Source: UBA493 sp035655435
Lineage (GTDB): Archaea; Iainarchaeota; Iainarchaeia; Iainarchaeales; Iainarchaeaceae
Assembly (NCBI GenBank): GCA_035655435.1
Contig: DASRUN010000051.1
Location: 1-18,440, forward strand
DNA: 18,440 nucleotides
Direction of reading: 5' to 3'
Shown: positions 1 through 7,261 of the stretch, piece by piece
Layout of the letters: every line of letters begins with the position of its first letter
Position numbering within the stretch: the first letter of the stretch is position 1
Position numbers and translations under genes: made by a program
Notes under the pieces: model-generated
Told to the model about the DNA's origin: nothing
Databases searched by the model: none
The model's input: the letters and a program-made list of their open reading frames with translations, nothing else

Positions 1-384
1 CTTCTGAAGCCTCAAACTGAAGGAAGTCATTTCCTTTACATCCCTTGCAAAAGCCTTCAACGCAAGATCGTGCTGGCCGGTAACAACCAAACACAATTGT
101 ATCTCAGGATACTCCAAAAGATTATTCATCAATTCTTCCGAGTCAACGCTCTTGTCCTTTCGCGAAACAAAAATCCACGCAACCTGTGAAAGCCCAAGCA
201 TTCTGTAATCAAGCCGATAAGAATAGCCCTGAATAACATTGTTCTGCTCAAGCTTCTTCAATTTGTAGCGGATTGTCTGCGTACTAACCCTCAAAGCTTT
301 CGAGGACCTGTCGCCAATTGGAAGATCCATTCCTTCACGCGAATAATACTCCAAAACCCGCTTTTCCAAATCACTCAAAACCAT
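1..384 (-). CDS. Lrp/AsnC-family transcriptional regulator, partial
   Basis: I translated this by hand; the reading frame is open for 128 codons from ATG at 384 and runs off the left edge, so the C-terminus is missing. Residues 1-50 form a winged HTH that begins MVLSDLEKRVLEYY and continues through STQTIRYKLKKLEQNNVI, the recognition helix plus wing typical of Lrp/AsnC proteins. It continues into a beta-strand-rich part (LSQVAWIFV, IQLCLVVTGQHDLALKAF) that matches the Lrp ligand-binding RAM domain. Family members bind DNA as dimers or octamers and respond to amino acids or related metabolites. The start is fixed by a TATA-like box about 25-30 bp upstream, which implies a leaderless or nearly leaderless message. 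The ligand and targets cannot be told from this sequence. Confidence 0.88.
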   Translation of the reverse strand, partial: MVLSDLEKRVLEYYSREGMDLPIGDRSSKALRVSTQTIRYKLKKLEQNNVIQGYSYRLDYRMLGLSQVAWIFVSRKDKSVDSEELMNNLLEYPEIQLCLVVTGQHDLALKAFARDVKEMTSFSLRLQK

Positions 385-391
385 ACAATAC

Positions 392-416
392 AATATGCAA
401 TATTACGTTATTTAAC
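392..416 (-). promoter_or_regulatory. Lrp-like gene promoter with palindromic operator candidate
   Basis: On the minus strand GTTAAATAAC (407-416) sits 23-32 bp before the ATG at 384 and fits an archaeal TATA box. Between it and the start lies the perfect inverted repeat AATAT-GCA-ATATT (392-404). A palindrome at the transcription start, directly ahead of an Lrp-type gene, is a reasonable autoregulatory site; that role is inference. Confidence 0.5.
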
Positions 417-522
417 TATTTTCAAAAAAATGCACAATTTTCAGCAAAAAAACTGTTATTTTTTCAAAAAAGTTTTTTTTAGTTGTTTTGATTGTTAATA
501 GGATTAGAAAAGGCGGAAACTC

Positions 523-693
523 ATGAACAGAAAGTTGATCACTGCAGCGGGAATTATAGGATCTGTGTTAAGCGCACTGAGCTGGCTTTCAATGAACGGA
601 AGCATGCTTGATTTTATCATAGTGGCATTGGCAATACTGCTAATAGTTGAAGTGAGAATACAGCCGAAAACGACAAAATTCACACACGCATAG
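523..693 (+). CDS. small two-helix membrane protein (56 aa)
   Basis: ATG at 523 opens 56 codons ending in TAG. The product begins MNRKLITAAGIIGSVLSALS and has two hydrophobic stretches (about residues 5-22 and 29-43) separated by a short polar turn (SMNGS), followed by a basic tail. This is a membrane hairpin layout with two positive charges at the N-terminus. I do not recognise the family. A T-rich stretch with TTGTTAATAG (491-500) about 25 bp upstream could be the TATA box; there is no strong Shine-Dalgarno. It stands alone, convergent with the tRNA-Thr gene. An antisense reading frame covers the same bases, but this strand has the better hydrophobic pattern and promoter spacing. Confidence 0.55.
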   Translation: MNRKLITAAGIIGSVLSALSWLSMNGSMLDFIIVALAILLIVEVRIQPKTTKFTHA

Positions 694-735
694 ACAAGTG
701 CACGATTCGCGAAAAACAAGAACAATTTAAAGCAA

Positions 736-807
736 AGCCACCGGAGGGACTTGAACCCTCAACCTGTCGATTACGAATCGACTGCACCACCATTGTGCTA
801 CGGTGGC
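736..807 (-). tRNA. tRNA-Thr (anticodon CGU)
   Basis: The minus strand folds into a complete cloverleaf. Acceptor GCCACCG/CGGTGGC is perfectly paired, D stem is GCAC/GTGC, anticodon stem is GTCGA/TCGAC with loop TTCGTAA (anticodon CGT, codon ACG), and the T arm is GAGGG-TTCAAGT-CCCTC. The discriminator base is T, the usual residue for archaeal threonine tRNAs. No intron is seen and CCA is not encoded. Confidence 0.95.
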
Positions 808-878
808 AAATGCCTTTTTTCGACTAAAAAGAACTGTTTCCGAGTGGTTTTAATTCTTTTGTTTTAATAAATCTCTCA
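808..878. promoter_or_regulatory. divergent promoter region, tRNA-Thr / glyS
   Basis: This 71-bp gap separates the outward-facing tRNA-Thr and glyS genes. TTTTAATTC (848-856) lies 23-31 bp before the glyS ATG and can serve as a TATA box for a leaderless message; TTTTAATAA (862-870) is too close to the ATG for that. The T-rich stretch around 822-835 is a weak candidate for the tRNA side. Confidence 0.45.
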
Positions 879-2366
879 ATGCCCAAAGACGATTTCTCCG
901 AAAAACTGACAACATACTTACATGACAAGGGGTTTGTATACGGGCCGGAACCGGAGATTTACGGCGGAATAGCAGGATTCTATGCTTATGGACCATTAGG
1001 AAAAAGGCTCAAAAATAACGTTGAACAAGTGATCAGGAAAACATTCAACTCAAACGGCTTCTTTGAAATAGAATATCCAATAATAACACCAAAAGAAGTG
1101 TGGAAAGCATCCGGACATTTAGATGGTTTTAATGATCCGGTAATTCTAACCGAAGATGGAAAAGAATCATTCCGCGCGGATAAACTAATAGAAGAACAAA
1201 CCGGAGTACAAGCAGATCACTTTTCCGATGAAAAACTTTTACAAACAATAAAAGAAAAAAACATCAAAGCGCCGAACGGAAAAAAATTTGCAATGAAAAT
1301 AGAAAGATACTCACTCATGATGCGCACAACAATAGGAAAAGACATTGAAGCATACAACAGACCGGAAACCGCAACAACAACTTATTTGCCATTCAAAAAT
1401 TACATGAATTTTTTCCGCGATAAATTGCCTTTTGGAGTATTCCAAATAGGAAAAGCATTCAGAAACGAAATAAGTCCAAGACAGCATCTTCTTCGAAGCA
1501 GAGAGTTCACACAAGCGGAATCACAAACATTTTTGTTTCCGGAAATGAAAACAGAATGGCCGCGCTTCGAAAACGTGAAAAAAGAAAAACTCCCAATCTG
1601 GACGGAAGAAATGCAAAAAAAAGAAAAAAAACCGGAAGAAATTTCATTGGAAGAATGCATGAAGAAAAAAATACTCAAAAACCAGGCATATGCATGGCAC
1701 CTTTACATGAGCTACAAAATGTTCCTTGAATTCGGAATACCAAAAGAAAAAATAAGAATGAGACAACACCATTCCGATGAAAAGGCATTCTATTCAGATG
1801 ATACATGGGATCTTGAAGTTCAATTGCGAAGCTTTGGATGGGTTGAAATGTGCGGAATAAGCGACAGAACAAATTATGATTTAACACAACACTCAAAATT
1901 CAGCAAAGAAAAGCTTGTCGCACGAACCCTTGAAGGAAAAGAGGAAACACCTCATGTTATAGAAATAGCATTCGGAGTTGACAGGCCGTTCTTTTCAATA
2001 CTTGATGCGGCATATGATGAGAGAGAAGATGAAAAAAGAACGCTCCTAAAATTAGCGCCGAAAATCGCGCCAATACAATTGGGTGTGTTTCCATTAGTAA
2101 AAAAAGATGGCCTCGCGGAAAAAGCAATGGAAATATACGCTGAACTCGAAAAAAAGTTTTTGTGTGTTTATGATGAAAGCGGAAGCATTGGAAGGCGCTA
2201 CTCAAGGCAGGATGCAAACGGCACCCCTTACTGCATTACAATTGATTATGATACAATGCAAAAAAATATAGTTACTTTGCGCGAAAGAGATTCAATGAAA
2301 CAGGAAACAATTAAAATAAGCGAACTCGGAAAAAGATTGGAGGAGAAAATAAATGAACAAAATTGA
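879..2366 (+). CDS. glyS: glycyl-tRNA synthetase (class II, archaeal/eukaryal type)
   Basis: This enzyme charges tRNA-Gly with glycine using ATP. The N-terminus has the dimeric GlyRS hallmark GGIAGFYAYGPLG (around residues 29-41) followed by class II motif 1 (GFFEIEYPIITP). Motif 2 is FQIGKAFRNEISPRQHLLR with its Arg near residue 195, and motif 3 is FGVDRPFFSIL with Arg at about 369. Residues from about 390 form the anticodon-binding domain (IAPIQLGVFPL; SIGRRYSRQDANGTPYCITID). At 495 aa it is shorter than many archaeal GlyRS (often 550 or more) and closer to compact bacterial alpha-2 forms, so the usual insertions are reduced. Its last 14 bases overlap the next gene, making it the head of a four-gene operon. 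It appears leaderless. Confidence 0.97.
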   Translation: MPKDDFSEKLTTYLHDKGFVYGPEPEIYGGIAGFYAYGPLGKRLKNNVEQVIRKTFNSNGFFEIEYPIITPKEVWKASGHLDGFNDPVILTEDGKESFRADKLIEEQTGVQADHFSDEKLLQTIKEKNIKAPNGKKFAMKIERYSLMMRTTIGKDIEAYNRPETATTTYLPFKNYMNFFRDKLPFGVFQIGKAFRNEISPRQHLLRSREFTQAESQTFLFPEMKTEWPRFENVKKEKLPIWTEEMQKKEKKPEEISLEECMKKKILKNQAYAWHLYMSYKMFLEFGIPKEKIRMRQHHSDEKAFYSDDTWDLEVQLRSFGWVEMCGISDRTNYDLTQHSKFSKEKLVARTLEGKEETPHVIEIAFGVDRPFFSILDAAYDEREDEKRTLLKLAPKIAPIQLGVFPLVKKDGLAEKAMEIYAELEKKFLCVYDESGSIGRRYSRQDANGTPYCITIDYDTMQKNIVTLRERDSMKQETIKISELGKRLEEKINEQN

Positions 2367-3666
2367 AGAGCTAAGGAAAAAACTAATACAATCCGCCAAA
2401 CACAAAATACAGGAAAAATACGAGGGAAAAGAAACCCACATAATCAAAGCGGTGAATTTATTGGAAGACCTTGACATGTCAAGCAACCTCCTCGCCGAAC
2501 AATTAAGGGAATGGTACTCAACATATTTTCCGGAATTGAACGAATTTGTTCAAGATGATTCAAAATATGCGGAATTAGTACACACTCTTGGAGAAAGAAA
2601 AAGCTTCCACGAAAAAGATGTGAACAAAATCATTGGAGATTCTGATAATGCAAAAAATATTTCCGCAAAAAGCCGGAATTCAATGGGGTCTAACATAGCG
2701 GAAGAAGATCTCGCGGAAATCAAAACACTTGCACTGAACTGCAGCAACCTCAAAAAAGAAAGAGAATACTTGGCAGAATATGTTGAAAAAAACATGAGCA
2801 AAGAACTTCCGAATTTTACCGAAATCGCCGGACCAATAATCGGCGCTAAAATACTTGCAAAAGCGGGTTCGAAAAAAAGATTGGCATTCATGCCGGCATC
2901 CACAATACAACTTATAGGTGCGGAGAAAGCTCTTTTCATGCACATAAAATCAGGAGTGAAAGGACCGAAATACGGTTACTTGTTCCAGCATCCGCTTGTG
3001 AAAACCGCTTCAAGGGACAATAAAGGAAAACTCGCCAGAAGCATTGCGGGAAAACTCGCAATCGCGGCAAAAAAAGATTATTTTGGAAACAAAACCAGTG
3101 CAAACGAAATGAAACAGGAATTAAAAGAAAGAAGCGAAGCACTTGAAAAAGCAAAACCAAAAGAAAAAGTGCGCGAACAAATTCCTGAACAAAAATTTGA
3201 ACGCAAAAATTATGAAACACCAAGTTGGAAAAGGGAAAGACCACAAAGAGTGGAGCGAAGAGGATTTGAAAACTTTTCGGAAAGAGACACACGAAGCAGA
3301 CCGCAAATGGGAGAAAGAAAACCATGGCAAAAATTCGGGGATAAAAAAGATGATTTTAGAAGAGACCCTGATCACAGTACAGGGAGAAACTCCGGAGATC
3401 GTATGGCTGAAAGAAGCTCAGGCGGATTTAGAAAAAGATTTGATGATAGAGCAGATTTTCCAAGAAAAAGAGATGCAGGAGTAAGCGCGTATGGTGCAAA
3501 CAAATTCGGAGACAAGAAAAAAGAATTCACTCCAAGAAGCGGAAACCGCGATGAACCCTGGAAACAAAACAAATTCAAACCTGGATACAAACCAGGAAGC
3601 GGCAAACCGCACGGAAAACCGGGGTTTGGAAAATTCGCGAAAAAAAAGTTTGATAAAAAAAGGTAA
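2353..3666 (+). CDS. nop5: Nop5/Nop56-like box C/D RNP core protein with long basic tail
   Basis: This is the scaffold of the archaeal box C/D sRNP, which links L7Ae-bound guide RNA to fibrillarin. The protein opens directly on the helix preceding the LREWYSTYFPEL motif (about residue 51). A helical coiled-coil region follows, then the Nop domain from about 160 (GPIIGAKILAKAGSKKRL, FMPASTIQLIGAEKALF, ARSIAGKLAIAAKKDYFG to about 243). The alpha/beta N-terminal domain that normally precedes this point and binds fibrillarin is absent. TAA sits immediately before the ATG in frame, and GGAGGAG at 2339-2345 is a strong Shine-Dalgarno, so the start is real. Residues from about 260 to 437 are a low-complexity Arg/Lys/Gly/Phe/Asp tail, far longer than the usual short Lys-rich tail and likely disordered and RNA-binding. 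It overlaps glyS by 14 bp. Confidence 0.93.
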   Translation: MNKIEELRKKLIQSAKHKIQEKYEGKETHIIKAVNLLEDLDMSSNLLAEQLREWYSTYFPELNEFVQDDSKYAELVHTLGERKSFHEKDVNKIIGDSDNAKNISAKSRNSMGSNIAEEDLAEIKTLALNCSNLKKEREYLAEYVEKNMSKELPNFTEIAGPIIGAKILAKAGSKKRLAFMPASTIQLIGAEKALFMHIKSGVKGPKYGYLFQHPLVKTASRDNKGKLARSIAGKLAIAAKKDYFGNKTSANEMKQELKERSEALEKAKPKEKVREQIPEQKFERKNYETPSWKRERPQRVERRGFENFSERDTRSRPQMGERKPWQKFGDKKDDFRRDPDHSTGRNSGDRMAERSSGGFRKRFDDRADFPRKRDAGVSAYGANKFGDKKKEFTPRSGNRDEPWKQNKFKPGYKPGSGKPHGKPGFGKFAKKKFDKKR

Positions 3667-3677
3667 AGAGATATTCA

Positions 3678-4349
3678 ATGCCGGATCCAAAACAAATTAT
3701 GGAAGGAGTATTTGAAATAAACGGACATATTGCAACACAAAATCTTCTCCCGGGAAAAAAGGTTTATGGGGAAGACCTTGTTCAACTCAATGGAAAAGAA
3801 TACAGATCATGGAATCCTAATAGGAGTAAAGTTGGCGCGGCAATAAAAAAAGGCCTAAAGGAATTGCACATCGGAAAAGGCAGCACACTACTTTATCTTG
3901 GCGCGGCGGAAGGAACAACAATTTCACATTTAAGCGATATTGTGAAAGAAGATGGAGCTATTTTTGGAGTCGATATAAGCGCACGGAGCATGAGGAAATT
4001 TGTTTATTTGTGCGAACAACGACCTAATTTGATTCCAATACTTGGAGATGCAAACCAACCAATGAGCTACAAAGAACAAATCTCGGGATTTCATGCAGAT
4101 GCTCTTTTCCAGGATGTTTCACAAAAAAATCAGGCGGAAATATTTTTGAAAAATGCTCGCGCATACTTGAAACCGCAAGGATATGGGTTTCTTAGTGTGA
4201 AAGCGCGCTCAATTGATTCAAAGGAAAGTGCATCAAAAATCGTGGAAACTGAAGAAAAAAAACTCTTAAAAGAATTCGAAATACTCAATGTAATCAATCT
4301 TGAACCTTTTGAAAAAGAACACGCAATGATATACTGCCGGAGAAAATGA
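3678..4349 (+). CDS. flpA: fibrillarin-like rRNA/tRNA 2'-O-methyltransferase
   Basis: This SAM-dependent enzyme methylates ribose 2'-OH at sites chosen by box C/D guide RNAs. The sequence has the family marks in order: YRSWNPNRSKVGAAI (about residues 42-56), the SAM-binding LYLGAAEGTTISHL, the acidic VDISARSMR, GDANQP, DALFQDVSQKNQAEIF with the catalytic Asp, and GYGFLSVKARSID with the catalytic Lys. The C-terminus ends in EHAMIYCRRK, like other archaeal fibrillarins. At 223 aa the length is normal, and no Gly/Arg-rich N-terminal extension is present. It follows nop5 by 11 bp and overlaps the next gene by four bases (ATGA). The nop5-fibrillarin order is conserved in archaea. Confidence 0.97.
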   Translation: MPDPKQIMEGVFEINGHIATQNLLPGKKVYGEDLVQLNGKEYRSWNPNRSKVGAAIKKGLKELHIGKGSTLLYLGAAEGTTISHLSDIVKEDGAIFGVDISARSMRKFVYLCEQRPNLIPILGDANQPMSYKEQISGFHADALFQDVSQKNQAEIFLKNARAYLKPQGYGFLSVKARSIDSKESASKIVETEEKKLLKEFEILNVINLEPFEKEHAMIYCRRK

Positions 4350-5179
4350 AAGTGAAAACAACTTCCTTTGCACAAGGGCACGTAACAGGATTTTTCAAAA
4401 TTTATCCGAATGGTTCCACCGGGGCAGGATTTAATATTGAAAAAGCAATGAAAACAAATGTAATTGTGGAAAAAAATGCAAAAAATTCAGTTCAAATTCT
4501 CATAAATGGAAAAAAAGAAAACGCAATAACATCAAAAATTGTTGTAAGAAAAATTCTCGCGAAAACAAAACAGAAATACAAAATCAAAATTTGGCACGAA
4601 ACAAAATTTCCAATAGGTTATGGTTTGGGTTTGAGCGGAGCAGGAGCGCTATCTCTTTCGAAAGCATTGAACAAAGCGCTTCAACTTAAATTGGAAAAAA
4701 AAGAAGTGGTGAAAATTGCAGCGGAAGCTGATATTGAAGCAGGAACAGGATTAGGGGATGTAATAGCGGAACAGTTTTCTGGAGTAATGATAGGAAAACC
4801 CCCGTATCCTTCAAAAAAAATTGCAAAAATACCAAATAATTACAAATATGCGGTTTTTGCATTCTTCGGGCCGCTCTCAACAAAAAAAATAATTCGAAAC
4901 AGTGGCTGGAAAAGAAAAATAAACAAAATCGGAACCTATTGTATGCGTGCACTTAACAATGAACGGAGCATGCGGAGTTTTATTCGCCTTTGCAGAGCAT
5001 TTTCAATTGAAACAAAACTTGCTTCTACAAAAGTGCGTGCAGTAATGAATGAATTTCCGGAAAGTTCCATGGCAATGCTTGGGAATACGGCATTTGTGCT
5101 TACGAATAAACCTGAGGCAACGAAGAAAAAACTGAAAAAATTTACAAAAAAGATTTTGATTGGAAAAATATCAAAGTAA
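4346..5179 (+). CDS. pantoate kinase (GHMP family)
   Basis: Archaeal pantoate kinase phosphorylates pantoate with ATP, the step before condensation with beta-alanine in the archaeal CoA pathway. The N-terminus FAQGHVTGFFKIYPNG followed by STGAGFNI matches the family's substrate-side motif. The GHMP ATP loop is PIGYGLGLSGAGALSLSKAL (about residues 92-111). A conserved AEADIEAGTGLGDVIAE stretch follows, and the C-terminal GHMP motif is visible as STKVRAVMNEFPESSMAMLGNTAF. The 277-aa length is normal or slightly short. It overlaps fibrillarin by ATGA and ends 3 bp from an opposing gene. Its pathway partner, the synthetase at 5793, lies just beyond that gene. Confidence 0.92.
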   Translation: MKVKTTSFAQGHVTGFFKIYPNGSTGAGFNIEKAMKTNVIVEKNAKNSVQILINGKKENAITSKIVVRKILAKTKQKYKIKIWHETKFPIGYGLGLSGAGALSLSKALNKALQLKLEKKEVVKIAAEADIEAGTGLGDVIAEQFSGVMIGKPPYPSKKIAKIPNNYKYAVFAFFGPLSTKKIIRNSGWKRKINKIGTYCMRALNNERSMRSFIRLCRAFSIETKLASTKVRAVMNEFPESSMAMLGNTAFVLTNKPEATKKKLKKFTKKILIGKISK

Positions 5180-5182
5180 CTC

Positions 5183-5743
5183 CTATTTTTCATCGGCATT
5201 CTTAGGCAAGACACTTTCTTTTTTCATCAAAGTTTTTTCTCGAGTTACATCAGGAGGTTTAATGGCAAGGTCTTTGGCAATTTTTGAAATAGTGCCCTGT
5301 GGAAAACCATTATTTTTTTTAAACTCAGATAGCAAGCGCCTGCGAATTTCGCTTCTAAGCGAACTAAGATCTGAATGCGGAAGTCGCGCGTTTCTTTTTG
5401 CCAAGCCTTGCTTTACCAATTCATTTACAATATTATCAACATAGCTAACAGAAGTTTTTGTTACTATTGCTATTCGTTCAATCTCCCCATGACCAAGATT
5501 GGAGCGATTAATAGCCTCAATAACTTGTTGTTTTTTTGTGTTAACAACCGCTTTTTTGCCGCGTTTATTTGTTCTTTCACGGAAAATTTTCGACACCCGT
5601 TGTCTTGACATGCCAAACTTACCAGCTAGTTTGGAGAGACCTCCATATGGAACTTTGCCGCCCAACTTATCTAATCGTTCCCTAACGGTTCTAGCATTGT
5701 CACTTGCTCTCCCTCTTAAACCAAAATTTTTCCCACGAGCCAT
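5183..5743 (-). CDS. DNA-binding protein with repeated helix-turn-helix units, unknown target
   Basis: I recognise no named family. The 186-aa protein has a very basic N-terminus (MARGKNFGLRGRAS) and three stretches shaped like HTH units. They are GGLSKLAGKFGMSRQRVSKIF (about residues 34-54), a winged-HTH-like segment from about 86 to 116 (IERIAIVTKTSVSYVDNIVNELVKQG), and GTISKIAKDLAIKPPDVTR (about 151-169). The most likely role is transcription regulation or nucleoid binding. It starts at ATG 5743 behind GTTAAATAG on its own strand and is therefore near-leaderless. It sits tail-to-tail with pantoate kinase and head-to-head with the phosphopantothenate synthetase, splitting two genes of one pathway. 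Control of the CoA genes is possible but is only inference from position. Confidence 0.7.
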   Translation of the reverse strand: MARGKNFGLRGRASDNARTVRERLDKLGGKVPYGGLSKLAGKFGMSRQRVSKIFRERTNKRGKKAVVNTKKQQVIEAINRSNLGHGEIERIAIVTKTSVSYVDNIVNELVKQGLAKRNARLPHSDLSSLRSEIRRRLLSEFKKNNGFPQGTISKIAKDLAIKPPDVTREKTLMKKESVLPKNADEK

Positions 5744-5792
5744 ATGGAAAATAAATCGATTTTTAACTATTTAACACCAATGGAATATCAAA
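5744..5792. promoter_or_regulatory. compact bidirectional promoter with symmetric TATA core
   Basis: The 49-bp gap between the divergent HTH gene and the phosphopantothenate synthetase contains TTAACTATTTAAC (5763-5775), which is nearly its own reverse complement. It reads as a TATA-like box on both strands, placed about 20-32 bp from both start codons. A single symmetric core appears to serve both leaderless genes, so their transcription may compete. Confidence 0.55.
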
Positions 5793-6530
5793 ATGATCCC
5801 AAAAAACCACCCGCGCCATGAAAGTTTGAGGCAAAGGCATTTGATAGAGGAAGGAGTGAAAAGTGGAATTGTAACTCCAACCGGAATGATAGCACAAGGG
5901 AGGGGAGAAGCGTTTGATTATCTTTTAGGAGAAAAAACCGCTCCGGAAGCGATTCTGGAAATAGAAGCAAGCGCGTGCATGCTGTTGTTAGCAAAAAAAC
6001 CGGTTATTTCAGTGAACGGAAATGTAACAGTTCTCTGCGCAAAAGAAATTGTACAATTGGCAAAAATTCTGGGCGCAAAAATAGAGGCAAATGTGTTTTA
6101 TGCTCCGATTGAAAAAAGAAAAAAAGTGATTGCAAAAGAATTCAAAAAATATAAAATGGAAGTACTCTACAAATCAAATGCAACAATCCCAAACCTTACA
6201 AGCGACAGAAGAAACGTTTCGCGCGAAGGAATTTTTTCCGCAGATGTTGTACTTATCATGCTTGAAGACGGAGATAGAACCGAAGCACTAATGAAATTCG
6301 GAAAAAAAACAATTGCAATTGATCTCAATCCGAAAAGCAGAACTGCACAGAAAGCAAGTGTTACAATTGTGGACAATGTTGTTAGAGCAATTCCATTGCT
6401 TGTGCAAAAATGCATTGAATTCAGGAAAAAAGACGAAAAATGGCTTAAAGCAAAACTTAAAAAGTTCAAAAACAAAATCATATTGAATAAAATATTGCAG
6501 CGGATTAGGCAAGGCGGAACAGTAAAATGA
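5793..6530 (+). CDS. 4-phosphopantoate--beta-alanine ligase (phosphopantothenate synthetase)
   Basis: This archaea-specific enzyme joins 4-phosphopantoate and beta-alanine with ATP to make 4'-phosphopantothenate for CoA. The start IPKNHPRHESLRQRHLI is the family signature, followed by EGVKSGIVTPTGMIAQGRGEAFDYLLGE (residues about 23-50). Further conserved blocks are ISVNGNVTVLC, the SNATIPNLTSDRRNVSREGIFSADVVLIMLEDGDRTEAL stretch, and IAIDLNPKSRTAQKASVTIVDNVVRAIP. The length (245 aa) is normal. An upstream ATG at 5780 is out of frame. The gene overlaps the next by ATGA (6527-6530). Together with the pantoate kinase it gives the organism the archaeal branch of CoA synthesis. Confidence 0.95.
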   Translation: MIPKNHPRHESLRQRHLIEEGVKSGIVTPTGMIAQGRGEAFDYLLGEKTAPEAILEIEASACMLLLAKKPVISVNGNVTVLCAKEIVQLAKILGAKIEANVFYAPIEKRKKVIAKEFKKYKMEVLYKSNATIPNLTSDRRNVSREGIFSADVVLIMLEDGDRTEALMKFGKKTIAIDLNPKSRTAQKASVTIVDNVVRAIPLLVQKCIEFRKKDEKWLKAKLKKFKNKIILNKILQRIRQGGTVK

Positions 6531-7087
6531 AAATAGAGCTGAAAAGACAGATAATTCACATTCTCTTAGGGATATTTTATATCACACTTTTTATTTTTTT
6601 GGAACAATACACCGCAATACTTGCAATTGCAATAATATTCGGAATAGGATCGTTCTTCTCATACACTCACACACGCAATGGAATTCCTTTTTTGCAAAAA
6701 ATTTTGGATGAAGTGCAAAGAGAAAAAGAAATAAACATTCCCGGAAAAGCCGCAATGCATTTCACGCTTGGAATATTATTATCTGCAATTATTTTCAGCC
6801 AAACCGATAAAATCATTACAATAGGTGCAATAACAGCACTTACTTTCGGAGACGGGTTTTCAACACTCATAGGAAAATTGGTTGGAAAATTCAAAACATT
6901 CGGGGGAAAAACTCTTGAAGGAACAATTGGCGGAGTAATCGCAGCCTGGATAGCGTTAATGATTTTTTTCCAATTAGAAACCGCACTTGCAGCGGCAATA
7001 TTTGCAATGATAGCGGAATATTTGCCGGGAAACGATAATTACACAATTCCGCTTGCAGCGGGGTTAGTGCTTTTTCTCCTTGTTTAA
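6527..7087 (+). CDS. dolichol/polyprenol kinase-like membrane protein (SEC59/phosphatidate cytidylyltransferase-like fold)
   Basis: This is an integral membrane protein of 186 aa with about five or six hydrophobic helices. It begins with ELKRQIIHILLGIFY, the Arg-x-x-x-His start of CTP-dependent polyprenol and diacylglycerol kinases (COG0170 type). It contains a CTP-binding-like block GDGFSTLIGKLVGKFKTFGG followed by KTLEGTIGG. The late NDNYTIPLAAG resembles the family's DN-x-x-IP motif. Known members phosphorylate dolichol, phytol or diacylglycerol with CTP; the substrate here is unknown, but an archaeal isoprenoid alcohol or lipid precursor is plausible. It is translationally coupled to the CoA gene through ATGA, and no functional link is evident. 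The cytidylyltransferase CdsA/CarS is a less likely alternative. Confidence 0.8.
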   Translation: MKIELKRQIIHILLGIFYITLFIFLEQYTAILAIAIIFGIGSFFSYTHTRNGIPFLQKILDEVQREKEINIPGKAAMHFTLGILLSAIIFSQTDKIITIGAITALTFGDGFSTLIGKLVGKFKTFGGKTLEGTIGGVIAAWIALMIFFQLETALAAAIFAMIAEYLPGNDNYTIPLAAGLVLFLLV

Positions 7088-7102
7088 TCGCTTTCTACTG
7101 CA

Positions 7103-7114
7103 TTTTTAAAAATT
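7103..7114 (+). promoter_or_regulatory. TATA-like box of tRNA-Arg
   Basis: TTTTTAAAAATT lies 27-38 bp ahead of the mature tRNA 5' end, the expected distance for an archaeal TATA box. Confidence 0.5.
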
Positions 7115-7140
7115 AGCCAACGCAAATAGTATGCGAAAAT

Positions 7141-7215
7141 GGGCCGGTAGCTCAGCTTGGATAGAGCACTTCTCTCCTAAGGAAGGGGTCGTGAGTTCAA
7201 ATCTCACCCGGCTCG
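7141..7215 (+). tRNA. tRNA-Arg (anticodon CCU)
   Basis: It forms a complete cloverleaf. Acceptor GGGCCGG/CCGGCTC has one G-U pair, D stem is GCTC/GAGC, and the anticodon stem CTTCT/GGAAG has loop CTCCTAA (anticodon CCT, codon AGG). The variable loop is GGGTC and the T arm is GTGAG-TTCAAAT-CTCAC. The discriminator is G. There is no intron and no encoded CCA. Its 3' end is partly duplicated about 740 bp downstream. Confidence 0.96.
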
Positions 7216-7223
7216 CTTGAAAA
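7196..7223 (+). repeat. left copy of imperfect direct repeat (tRNA-Arg 3' end plus 8 bp), putative att site
   Basis: The 28 bases from the T loop of tRNA-Arg through CTTGAAAA past its end match 7936-7963 at 22 of 28 positions, with no gaps; five of the six differences are transitions. tRNA 3' ends are the commonest archaeal integration sites. Confidence 0.55.
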
Positions 7224-7261
7224 ACCATATTAATAAAAACTTCCAAGGACATAATTTTATC

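Noticed and set aside
3143..3715. Alternative-frame ORFs (3143-3484 and 3491-3715, + strand) inside and across the end of nop5
   Set aside because: They arise from the A-rich, low-complexity Lys/Arg tail of nop5 in another frame. They have no start signal or recognisable content.
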